From: Alphaproteobacteria bacterium
GTDB lineage: Bacteria > Pseudomonadota > Alphaproteobacteria > Micropepsales > Micropepsaceae
Direction of reading: 5' to 3'
NCBI GenBank assembly: GCA_003451645.1
Contig: DMER01000237.1
Location: forward strand, 3,198 to 8,757
Length of the DNA stretch: 5,560 nucleotides
Shown: positions 1-5,522 of the stretch, piece by piece
Position numbering within the stretch: the stretch's first letter is position 1
How the letters are laid out: each line of letters begins with the position of its first letter
The notes under the pieces: generated by a model
Database searches by the model: none
Seen by the model: only the letters and a program-made list of their open reading frames with translations
What the model was told of the DNA's origin: nothing
Position numbers and translations under genes: made by a program

Positions 1-1
1 A

Positions 2-955
2 TTGTTTGACGGGCGGACGGAATTGAGCGAGCACCCGCTGCTCCGCCTGCTGGACCGTCCGAACCCGGCAGAATCGGGTTCAAGCCTGATGGAGGCGTGG
101 TACGGCCATCTGCAAACAGCCGGCAATGCCTATCTTGAGGCCGCCACGATTAGCGGGGAGGTGCGCGAACTTTACGCCCTGCGGCCAGACCGGATGAAAG
201 TGATGCCAGGACCTGCCGGCTGGCCGCAAGGCTTTGAGTATACTGTCGGCGGACAAACGGCGCGCTTCCGGGCCGATTCGGATGGGTTCATGCCCATCCT
301 GCACATGAAGCTCTTTAATCCGCTCAATGATCATTATGGCATGAGCCCGGCCGAGGCCGCGAGCACGGCGATCGATACGCATAATGCTGGCGCGGATTGG
401 AACAAGGCGCTGCTGGACAATGGCGCGCGGCCCTCTGGCGCGCTGATCTACCGGGGTGCGAAAGACTCCCCAAACCTCAGCGATCAGCAATTCGAACGCC
501 TGAAGGAGGAGCTCGAGGCGCAGTTCCAGGGGGCGCGCAATGCCGGGCGCCCCTTGCTGTTGGAAGGCGGGCTTGAGTGGCAAAGCCTCTCGCATTCACC
601 GCAGGAATTGGACCTGAGCGGGGTGCGCTATGCGGCGGCGCGCGAGATCGCGCTGGCCTTTGGCGTGCCGCCGATGCTGCTCGGCATTCCGGGCGATGCG
701 ACCTACAACAATTACCGGGAGGCGAATTTGGCCTTTTGGCGCCAGACGGCACTGCCGCTTGTCGCCAAGACCGCGCAGGCGCTGACCAATTGGCTTCGGC
801 CGCGCTTTGGCAGCACTTTGCGGCTGGCCTATGACACCGATGCGGTGGAGGCGCTGTCGGCAGAACGGGACGCGCTCTGGGACCGGGTGGGGCGTGCGGA
901 GTTTCTGACCACGGATGAAAAGCGTTCGGCCACTGGCTATGGAAGCCTGATCTGA
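2..955 (+). CDS. Phage portal protein, HK97 family (C-terminal part; 5' end outside window)
   Basis: The portal forms the dodecameric ring at one capsid vertex through which DNA is packaged and ejected, and it is the docking site for terminase and connector. The visible 317 residues match the HK97-type/GTA g3 portal family. They show an early HPLLRLLDRPNP motif, then GNAYLE, the segment LHMKLFNPLNDHYGMSP, a central NGARPSGAL, and late in the protein AFGVPPMLLGIPGDATYNNYREA followed by a Trp-rich helical region (the clip/wing-to-crown part). The C-terminus LTTDEKRSATGYGSL is also typical. Family members are usually about 390-430 residues, so roughly 80-110 N-terminal residues lie upstream. The reading frame is open to the window edge and the TTG at 2 is not a credible start. 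The stop codon directly abuts the ATG of the next gene, suggesting translational coupling. Family assignment is by recognition of motifs, without an alignment. Confidence 0.95.
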   Translation: MFDGRTELSEHPLLRLLDRPNPAESGSSLMEAWYGHLQTAGNAYLEAATISGEVRELYALRPDRMKVMPGPAGWPQGFEYTVGGQTARFRADSDGFMPILHMKLFNPLNDHYGMSPAEAASTAIDTHNAGADWNKALLDNGARPSGALIYRGAKDSPNLSDQQFERLKEELEAQFQGARNAGRPLLLEGGLEWQSLSHSPQELDLSGVRYAAAREIALAFGVPPMLLGIPGDATYNNYREANLAFWRQTALPLVAKTAQALTNWLRPRFGSTLRLAYDTDAVEALSAERDALWDRVGRAEFLTTDEKRSATGYGSLI

Positions 956-1237
956 ATGAGTGCAAGTGAACAGCGGCTGACCTTTGACCGGCGGGTGACG
1001 TTTGGCGTCCTGCTGGCGTTGGCGGTCCAGACCGGCATCGCACTCGTGTGGGCTGGCGAAGCGCATGAGCGTTTCATCAGGCTGGAGCGCGAGGTGGAGC
1101 GCCACATCGGCTTGAACGACAGGCTCGTGCGGGTGGAGGAGAAACTGAACGCCCTGCACGAAAGCGCGGTGCGGATTGAGGGCAAACTGGACCGGCAGAC
1201 AGACGCCATGGGTCCGCGAGGCGAGCGGGTAAAGTAA
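956..1237 (+). CDS. Small membrane/coiled-coil protein between portal and protease (GTA g3.5-like position)
   Basis: This is a 93-residue protein. Residues about 15-33 (FGVLLALAVQTGIALVWAG) form one hydrophobic, probably transmembrane, segment. Residues about 38-82 are highly charged with leucine/isoleucine heptad spacing (for example RLVRVEEKLNALHES), which predicts a coiled coil. The ATG follows the portal TGA without any gap. A weak Shine-Dalgarno (GGAAG, 941-945) lies 10 bases upstream inside the portal gene, so coupled translation is likely. In Rhodobacter-type GTAs the same slot between portal and protease holds g3.5, annotated as a head formation protein, and position is the main reason for that comparison. 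Alternative ideas are a holin-like or other small membrane-active phage protein. The coding reading is well supported by the packing and the clean start. The function is not established. Confidence 0.8.
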   Translation: MSASEQRLTFDRRVTFGVLLALAVQTGIALVWAGEAHERFIRLEREVERHIGLNDRLVRVEEKLNALHESAVRIEGKLDRQTDAMGPRGERVK

Positions 1238-1804
1238 GTGAATCAAAACGGCAGAACGCTAAGGCCGCCGGTCACCCGAAGCGGCGCGATCCCCTTTGAG
1301 CTGAAACAGACCCGCGAACCGCCAATGGCGCAAATGGATGGCATTATTGAGGGCTATGCGAGCCTGTTCGGGGTCACCGATCAGGCTGGCGACCGGGTTG
1401 CGCCGGGCGCGTTTACACGCTCCCTCACCAAAAAGGGCGCCTCTGGCATCCGCATGTTGTACCAGCATCTGGCAGCTGAGCCTGTGGGCGTGTGGACACT
1501 GATCAAGGAAGACGCGCGCGGATTATTCGTGCGCGGACGTCTGTTGGCCGGCATTGGCCGGGCACGAGAGGTCCTGGCACTGATCCGCGCTGGCGCCCTC
1601 GATGGGCTGTCGATCGGTTTCCGCACCATAAATGCCGTGCGAAGGCCGGGTGAAACCGTTCGGACGCTGACCGAAATCGATCTGTGGGAGGTGTCCGTCG
1701 TGACCTTCCCCATGCTGGACGCCGCGCGGGTTACAAGCGTCAAGGCCCGCGCGGACATGTGTTTCAAGACGCGCACCCCACACCTTAGAGAAGGACGACC
1801 CTGA
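1238..1804 (+). CDS. HK97-family prohead protease (GTA g4-like)
   Basis: This serine protease cleaves the delta (scaffold) domain from the capsid protein after procapsid assembly and then digests itself. Of the 188 residues, 37-62 (IIEGYASLFGVTDQAGDRVAPGAF) are the typical family opening. The putative catalytic triad is His77 in LYQH, Ser125 in GLSIGFR and Glu151 in DLWEVS, followed by VVTFPMLDAARV. The length is normal for the family. I chose the GTG at 1238 because it abuts the preceding TAA and keeps residues 20-23 (FELK), an N-terminal motif common in this family. An in-frame ATG at 1325 (residue 30) lacks a ribosome binding site and would remove it. No strong Shine-Dalgarno precedes the GTG, so translation probably depends on coupling. 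The stop overlaps the capsid start by one base, as expected for protease and substrate genes made together. Confidence 0.95.
   Translation: MNQNGRTLRPPVTRSGAIPFELKQTREPPMAQMDGIIEGYASLFGVTDQAGDRVAPGAFTRSLTKKGASGIRMLYQHLAAEPVGVWTLIKEDARGLFVRGRLLAGIGRAREVLALIRAGALDGLSIGFRTINAVRRPGETVRTLTEIDLWEVSVVTFPMLDAARVTSVKARADMCFKTRTPHLREGRP
1791..1795 (+). promoter_or_regulatory. Shine-Dalgarno for the capsid gene
   Basis: AAGGA lies 8 bases before the ATG at 1804, inside the last codons of the protease gene. It is the first strong ribosome binding site in the window, whereas the two preceding starts have weak ones. This fits the need for far more capsid protein than protease. Confidence 0.75.
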
Positions 1805-3042
1805 TGGACGCAGATGGAAATCTCGAAACCAAGGCGGGCAGCGCACGCGCGCATGAGCCCGGCACCACCCACAACATCTGGGAGGAGTTCAAGGCCGCCA
1901 ATGATCAGCGCCTGGATGAGATTGAGCGCCGGTTGAGCGCCGACGTCCTTCTGGAAGAAAAGGTGGAGCGGCTGAACCGCGCCTTGGACACACAGAAACA
2001 AGCGCTTGACGAGATGGCGCTGAGCGCGCGCCGCCCGCAGCTCGATGGCGTGCGCACAGACCGTGCGGGTATGGAGCACAAGGCCGCGTGGGACGCCTAT
2101 ATGCGTAAAGGTGACAGCAGCACTGTCAGCCGGATTGAACTGAAGTCGGCACACGGACAATCCGGGCCCGATGGCGGCTATCTGGTGCCCAGCGAAACGG
2201 AGGCCATGATCGACAAATTGATGGCCAAGATCTCGCCCGTGCGCGCCATCGCCTCGGTGCGACAGATTTCGGCCGCGAGCTTCAAAAAGCCCTTTGCCAC
2301 CACAGGCGCCGCGGCGGGCTGGGTCGGCGAAGTGCAGGCCCGCACGGAGACGGCGACGCCCGCACTATCGGTCATCGAGTTTCCTGCGATGGAGCTCTAT
2401 GCGATGCCGGCCGCCACGCAGTCTTTGCTCGACGATACCTATGTCAATGTCGAACAGTGGCTCGCGGACGAAGTGCAGACCGAGTTCGCGGAACAGGAGG
2501 GCCAGGCCTTCATTAGCGGGGATGGCGTGAACCGGCCGCGTGGCCTGACCACCTATCCCTTTGTGGCCAATGCCAGCTGGTCTTGGGGCAAGGTGGGCTA
2601 TATCGCCACCGGCAATGCGGGGGATTTCGCAGCGTCCAACCCCTCAGACAGCCTGATCGACCTGATCTATGCGGTGCGTCAGTCCTATCGCATGAACGGG
2701 CGCTGGCTCATGAACCGGACGACGCAGGCGAAGATCCGTAAGCTGAGGGATGGCGATGGCACCTATCTGTGGCAGCCGTCGAGTATTGCTGGCGAACCGG
2801 CGACATTGATGGGCTTCCCGGTGGCGGAGGCGGAAGACATGCCGGACATCGCGGCCAATTCCTACGCGGTGCTCTTTGGCGACTTCCAGCGCGGCTACCT
2901 TGTTGTTGACCGGGCGGGTGTGCGGGTCTTGCGCGATCCCTACAGCGCCAAACCCTATGTGCTGTTCTACACCACCAAGCGCGTCGGCGGCGGCATTCAG
3001 AATTTCGAGGCCATCAAGGCGATGAAATTCGCCGCATCCTAA
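1804..3042 (+). CDS. Major capsid protein, HK97 fold (GTA g5-like)
   Basis: This is the main shell subunit, 412 residues. Residues about 23-75 are charged and helical with coiled-coil spacing (EEFKAANDQRLDEIERRL, then EEKVERLNRALDTQKQAL) and form the delta/scaffolding domain that the protease should remove. Residues 80-120 are a linker that likely contains the cleavage point, and 122-128 (PDGGYLV) open the mature HK97 fold. Family landmarks follow: AGWVGEVQARTETATP (about 171-186), LLDDTYVNVEQWLADEV (208-224), AFISGDG (235-241) with NRPRGLTTYP, WLMNRTTQAKIRKLRD (301-316), LMGFPVAEAEDMP (335-347), LFGDFQRGYLVVDR (357-370) and the closing KPYVLFYTTKRVGGGI. The N-terminus and P-domain resemble alphaproteobacterial GTA capsids more than lambda-like or Siphovirus HK97 itself, by memory of those sequences. 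The start overlaps the protease stop as TGATG. Whether it cross-links like HK97 cannot be judged here. Confidence 0.97.
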   Translation: MDADGNLETKAGSARAHEPGTTHNIWEEFKAANDQRLDEIERRLSADVLLEEKVERLNRALDTQKQALDEMALSARRPQLDGVRTDRAGMEHKAAWDAYMRKGDSSTVSRIELKSAHGQSGPDGGYLVPSETEAMIDKLMAKISPVRAIASVRQISAASFKKPFATTGAAAGWVGEVQARTETATPALSVIEFPAMELYAMPAATQSLLDDTYVNVEQWLADEVQTEFAEQEGQAFISGDGVNRPRGLTTYPFVANASWSWGKVGYIATGNAGDFAASNPSDSLIDLIYAVRQSYRMNGRWLMNRTTQAKIRKLRDGDGTYLWQPSSIAGEPATLMGFPVAEAEDMPDIAANSYAVLFGDFQRGYLVVDRAGVRVLRDPYSAKPYVLFYTTKRVGGGIQNFEAIKAMKFAAS

Positions 3043-3064
3043 AACCGTCAACCATCCATCAGTA

Positions 3065-3071
3065 TAAGGAG
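3065..3071 (+). promoter_or_regulatory. Shine-Dalgarno for the 140-residue gene
   Basis: TAAGGAG ends 8 bases before the ATG at 3080, in the 37-base gap after the capsid stop. The gap holds no recognisable terminator, and I do not see a convincing promoter in it. Confidence 0.75.
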
Positions 3072-3079
3072 TAGAGCCT

Positions 3080-3502
3080 ATGCGTGACCTCGTCACCAGC
3101 ATCCATCCCTTGCGCGCCATCAGCCCGCAATCGGTCAGCGACAACACCGCCCTGACCAGTCAGATCATCGACAAACAGGGCTATGACAGCCTGACCTTTG
3201 TGATCGCCACGGGGTCGCTCGCCGATGCGGACGCGACCTTTGCGGTCAGCGTTGAACATGGCGATCAGGCCAATCTGTCCGATGCGGCAGTGGCCGCCGC
3301 GGCCGACCTCATCGGCACCATAGCGGAGGCCAACTTCACCTTTGCCGATGACGATGAGACCCGAAAGATCGGCTACCAGGGTGCAAAGCGATACGTCCGT
3401 ATCAAGATCACGCCCGCCAATAACAGCGGCGCCGCAAATCTGGCCGCGGTCGCCGTTCTGGGCCATCCCCACATTGCGCCCACGCCTGGCGTCCCGGTTT
3501 AA
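3080..3502 (+). CDS. Probable phage virion protein downstream of capsid, function unknown
   Basis: This 140-residue protein has no signal peptide or membrane segment. It starts MRDLVTSIHPLRAISPQ. Residues 34-43 (GYDSLTFVIA), 48-61 (ADADATFAVSVEHG) and 97-111 (KIGYQGAKRYVRIKI) alternate hydrophobic and polar residues and suggest a beta-sandwich. The end is Pro-rich (HPHIAPTPGVPV). I recall similar small proteins (with the pattern bxGFxxLxFVIATG, ADADATF, IGY.GxKRYVR) encoded near capsid or spike genes of other phages, usually left as hypothetical. Position between the capsid and the spike base suggests a capsid-decorating or vertex protein, but that is inference. A good Shine-Dalgarno precedes the ATG, and the stop is 15 bases before the next start. 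The existence of the gene is secure and its role is not. Confidence 0.88.
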   Translation: MRDLVTSIHPLRAISPQSVSDNTALTSQIIDKQGYDSLTFVIATGSLADADATFAVSVEHGDQANLSDAAVAAAADLIGTIAEANFTFADDDETRKIGYQGAKRYVRIKITPANNSGAANLAAVAVLGHPHIAPTPGVPV

Positions 3503-3504
3503 GC

Positions 3505-3510
3505 GAGGGG
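3505..3510 (+). promoter_or_regulatory. Shine-Dalgarno for the spike base gene
   Basis: GAGGGG lies 7 bases before the ATG at 3518, in the 15-base gap between genes. Confidence 0.65.
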
Positions 3511-3517
3511 AATACCT

Positions 3518-3784
3518 ATGCCTGACACCTTTTCATCTCATGGCGCGGGGCTTGAAAGCCCCGCTTTTGATGCCGTCAGCATCGTGCCGCACGACACGAA
3601 TGACCTCGCATTCACCGCCCGCGGGCTCTATGTGGGCGGCGATGGTGATGTCGTGGCGCTGCTCAAGGGCGACACGGTCGCGGTCACGTTCAAAAACGTC
3701 CTTGCAGGGAGCATTCTTCCGGTCAGCGCCAAACGGGTCTTGGCCACAGGCACAACTGCCACGCACCTTGTGGCGCTGTGGTAA
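3518..3784 (+). CDS. Head spike base protein, Rcc01079 (GhsA)-like
   Basis: This small, beta-rich protein of 88 residues shows the pattern of the spike base family typified by Rhodobacter capsulatus Rcc01079. The landmarks are PHDTNDLAF (24-32), the glycine-rich RGLYVGGDGDVVAL (35-48), DTVAVTFKNVLAG (52-64), ILPVSAKRVLATGTTATHLVALW (66-88), with the TGTTAT and terminal aromatic typical of the family. In R. capsulatus GTA the base protein sits on capsid vertices and holds the spike fibre, which binds the host capsule. The neighbour downstream is a fibre-like protein, matching the Rcc01079-Rcc01080 pair. The length is close to the minimal domain, so nothing appears missing. Identification rests on motif recognition, not on an alignment. 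A GC-rich hairpin followed by four Ts lies within its codons 10-17 (separate entry). Confidence 0.85.
   Translation: MPDTFSSHGAGLESPAFDAVSIVPHDTNDLAFTARGLYVGGDGDVVALLKGDTVAVTFKNVLAGSILPVSAKRVLATGTTATHLVALW
3545..3568 (+). terminator. Terminator-like hairpin inside the spike base gene (attenuator candidate)
   Basis: Bases 3545-3552 (GCGGGGCT) pair perfectly with 3557-3564 (AGCCCCGC) around the four-base loop TGAA, and four Ts follow (3565-3568). The shape is that of an intrinsic terminator, though the T run is short and is broken by GATG. It lies about 27 bases into the coding sequence, so translating ribosomes would normally melt it. Termination would be expected mainly when translation of this gene is poor. 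Chance occurrence in GC-rich coding DNA is a real alternative. Confidence 0.3.
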
Positions 3785-3794
3785 CCGGCCGATT

Positions 3795-3800
3795 AGGAGG
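3795..3800 (+). promoter_or_regulatory. Perfect Shine-Dalgarno that fixes the GTG start of the spike fibre gene
   Basis: AGGAGG ends 6 bases before GTG at 3807. It decides the start of the fibre gene: the reading frame stays open far upstream, back through the two preceding genes, but only this GTG has a binding site and follows the previous stop (3784). Confidence 0.9.
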
Positions 3801-3806
3801 CGCCTT

Positions 3807-5102
3807 GTGAAACTGTCTCTGGGTGTGAGCCCCGGCTCTGGCCGGCGCGTGTGGCGCAGCCATGATGGCCTGGGCCTAGATTTCCTCAAACGCCAGTTTT
3901 TCGTTAAGCCAACCGGCGTCACGGCCACGCGCACGCGCAATGTGCTGGACCTGTTCACATGGTCGAGCTCGACAAAATATGTGCGAAATGCGGCCGGGGT
4001 CATTGCGGCAAGCGGGGCGAATGCTCCGGCGTTTGACCATACAATTGCGGGATCACCATTGGGGATACTGATCGAGAAGGCCTCAACAAATCTCGTTCTT
4101 CAGAGTGGCGATTTTTCCTCGGCCAGTTGGGCAAAGGTGACCGGTGGCGCAGGCGTGCTGCCCGCCATCACGCATAATGACGCCGTGGCGCCAGACGGAG
4201 CTGTGGCGGCGGACCGGATCGATCTTTCAATCCCCGCAGGCAGTGCAAACACCACCGACTTCTCCAGAGTGGCGCAAGGGCCGGCGACGGCGGCGGGGCA
4301 GGCCTATACGGGCTCGCTGTGGATCAAAGCGGCAACTTTGGCCGATGTTGGAAAGGTGATCCTGTTCCGGCACGCGGGCTGGTCATCCTATCTTGCCCAT
4401 GTTTTGACCGCCGATTGGCAGCGCGTGTCAACCACAGAAACGGCAGCGGGATCCACCGCCGACATGCAAATTGGCTTGCGCGGCGGGTTCGGTCTGCCAG
4501 GCGGACAATCAGCGGTCAGTGCGCATGTTTGGGGCGCGCAACTGGAACTCGGGAGCATACCGACCTCCTATATCCCCACCACGACCGCCGCAGTGACACG
4601 CAATGGCGATGTCATCCGGCGCGTGCTGGGCGCAGAGCTGGACAAGAGCAACCTTATCCTTGCGGCCGAATTTTCGATCGACCGCGCCAGTGGCTCGGAC
4701 GGCAGTTTTCAGCAAGCGATCGCATCGATTGTCGATGCAGCCATCACGGGAAGCGACTGGGCCATTCTGTACACAACGACGCTGGCGCGGGCCTCTTTCC
4801 GGAAAAATGGCGCGACCGAGAATTTCGGCCAGTCCGGAACGCTGACGCATAATGGCGCGATCAGCAAACAGGCGATCGGGTTCACCAATCTTGCGACCTT
4901 TGGTGCCGTGAACGGAACAACATTTCTGATTGACGACACGGGCACGGCACCATCCGCGCCGCTGACCAACCTCGCAACCTTGCAACTCGGTGAATTTTTG
5001 ACCGGGGCCTCAAATCCCGCCGGGCGGCGCATTCATCTGCGGGCCCTGTCGCTCTATCCTCAGACGCCGGATCAAGCGCGCCTGAACGCTCTAACAGTGT
5101 AA
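3807..5102 (+). CDS. Phage head spike fibre protein (GhsB-like), probable polysaccharide-binding
   Basis: This is a 431-residue protein with three visible parts. Residues 1-95 are an N-terminal piece (KLSLGVSPGSG at the start, then ATRTRNVLDLFTW, AFDHT and GILIEKASTNLVLQS), a layout common at the head of phage spike and tail proteins. Residues about 95-265 match the phage head spike fibre type of jelly-roll domain: NLVLQSGDFSSASWAKV, APDGAVAADRIDL, YTGSLWIKAAT, DWQRVSTT and HVWGAQLELGSIPTSYIPTT. Residues about 275-431 look like a LamG/concanavalin fold and end with RRIHLRALSLYPQTPDQARL. In R. capsulatus GTA the fibre Rcc01080 binds the capsule and is carried by the Rcc01079 base, so the adjacent base gene supports this role. 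It could instead be a tail-fibre-like adhesin. The start is the GTG after AGGAGG. A few lines counted by hand are somewhat less GC-rich than the capsid gene, which is only a weak hint of separate origin. Confidence 0.85.
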   Translation: MKLSLGVSPGSGRRVWRSHDGLGLDFLKRQFFVKPTGVTATRTRNVLDLFTWSSSTKYVRNAAGVIAASGANAPAFDHTIAGSPLGILIEKASTNLVLQSGDFSSASWAKVTGGAGVLPAITHNDAVAPDGAVAADRIDLSIPAGSANTTDFSRVAQGPATAAGQAYTGSLWIKAATLADVGKVILFRHAGWSSYLAHVLTADWQRVSTTETAAGSTADMQIGLRGGFGLPGGQSAVSAHVWGAQLELGSIPTSYIPTTTAAVTRNGDVIRRVLGAELDKSNLILAAEFSIDRASGSDGSFQQAIASIVDAAITGSDWAILYTTTLARASFRKNGATENFGQSGTLTHNGAISKQAIGFTNLATFGAVNGTTFLIDDTGTAPSAPLTNLATLQLGEFLTGASNPAGRRIHLRALSLYPQTPDQARLNALTV

Positions 5103-5105
5103 GGA
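5101..5105 (+). promoter_or_regulatory. Shine-Dalgarno for the 128-residue gene, overlapping the fibre stop codon
   Basis: AAGGA shares its first two bases with the TAA stop of the spike fibre gene and ends 6 bases before the ATG at 5112. The overlap ties translation of this gene to that of the fibre. Confidence 0.7.
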
Positions 5106-5111
5106 CATTCG

Positions 5112-5498
5112 ATGGTGTACTATCTGACGGCGTCCACGGAAGAGCAAATGCGGACGGTTCTGACCACGCTCTATGAGGCTGCGTTGAACGCCGAATTGCC
5201 GGCCGACCCTGAGACGGGTGAAAAGCAAGTGCCGCAGAATGACGGCCATATTCAGTACCATCATCTGTTCACGGATTGGATCATGACGCCAGGTGTTCCG
5301 CGTACGGATGGAGAACCCGGATGGGCACAAGCGCCCGTGCTGAAGCCAGGTTTTCACTGCGCGCTCGGGATTTGGCAAACGCCAGAAAACCCGCAAGGCA
5401 TCATTGGCCCCCTTGATACCGCGACATTGCAGGGCGCGGGCATCGAGGTTCTGCGGGCGGATGAGATCGACACGGCCTACCTGCCGAAATTTCAGTGA
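5112..5498 (+). CDS. Hypothetical phage protein following the spike fibre gene
   Basis: I do not recognise this 128-residue protein. It has no signal peptide or membrane segment. An N-terminal helix (TEEQMRTVLTTLYEAALNAEL, about residues 9-29) is followed by an acidic, Pro-rich stretch, a His/aromatic cluster (HIQYHHLFTDW, 46-56), a Gly/Pro-rich middle (about 60-80), GFHCALGIW (80-88, the only cysteine at 83) and a C-terminal half with IIGPLDTATLQGAGIEVL. It begins 9 bases after the fibre stop with a Shine-Dalgarno overlapping that stop, so it is very probably made with the fibre. Possible roles are a fibre chaperone, a spike accessory protein or a further virion component, and position is the only argument for any of them. 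The 24-base gap to the next start contains nothing else of note. Confidence 0.85.
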   Translation: MVYYLTASTEEQMRTVLTTLYEAALNAELPADPETGEKQVPQNDGHIQYHHLFTDWIMTPGVPRTDGEPGWAQAPVLKPGFHCALGIWQTPENPQGIIGPLDTATLQGAGIEVLRADEIDTAYLPKFQ

Positions 5499-5511
5499 GC
5501 CGAGACAACAC

Positions 5512-5515
5512 AAGG
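5512..5515 (+). promoter_or_regulatory. Weak Shine-Dalgarno for the connector gene
   Basis: AAGG ends 7 bases before the ATG at 5523. It supports this ATG as the start of the truncated last gene. Confidence 0.5.
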
Positions 5516-5522
5516 CACATCC

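Noticed and set aside
477..1246. Overlapping - strand open frames (477-1043 and 596-1246)
   Set aside because: They are shadows of the portal and small membrane protein genes, with Pro/Arg/Ala-rich low-information sequence and no start context.
1325..1327. Internal ATG as the protease start
   Set aside because: It has no ribosome binding site and would leave an 87-base gap in an otherwise gapless block while removing the conserved FELK segment.
1544..1561. Two copies of TTGGCCGG ten bases apart
   Set aside because: They fall in codons for LAGIGR of the protease and are explained by coding constraint and GC-rich composition.
1381..2160. Long open frame on the - strand opposite protease and capsid (259 codons)
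   Set aside because: It lies antisense across two securely identified genes, has Arg/Ala-rich composition typical of shadow frames in GC-rich DNA, and matches no family.
3043..3079. Possible promoter in the gap after the capsid (TATAAG at 3065-3069 region)
   Set aside because: The AT-rich hexamer is part of the Shine-Dalgarno, and no -35 element at suitable spacing is convincing.
3342..3806. Upstream in-frame extension of the spike fibre gene to an ATG at 3342
   Set aside because: It would overlap the 140- and 88-residue genes in another frame. The added sequence is Arg/Pro/Ser-rich, and the GTG at 3807 has a perfect AGGAGG.
4319..4985. Alternative frames on both strands inside the spike fibre gene (4319-4852 +, 4509-4985 -)
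   Set aside because: The fibre frame has clear domain motifs throughout. The alternatives are Arg/Cys-rich with no recognisable content.
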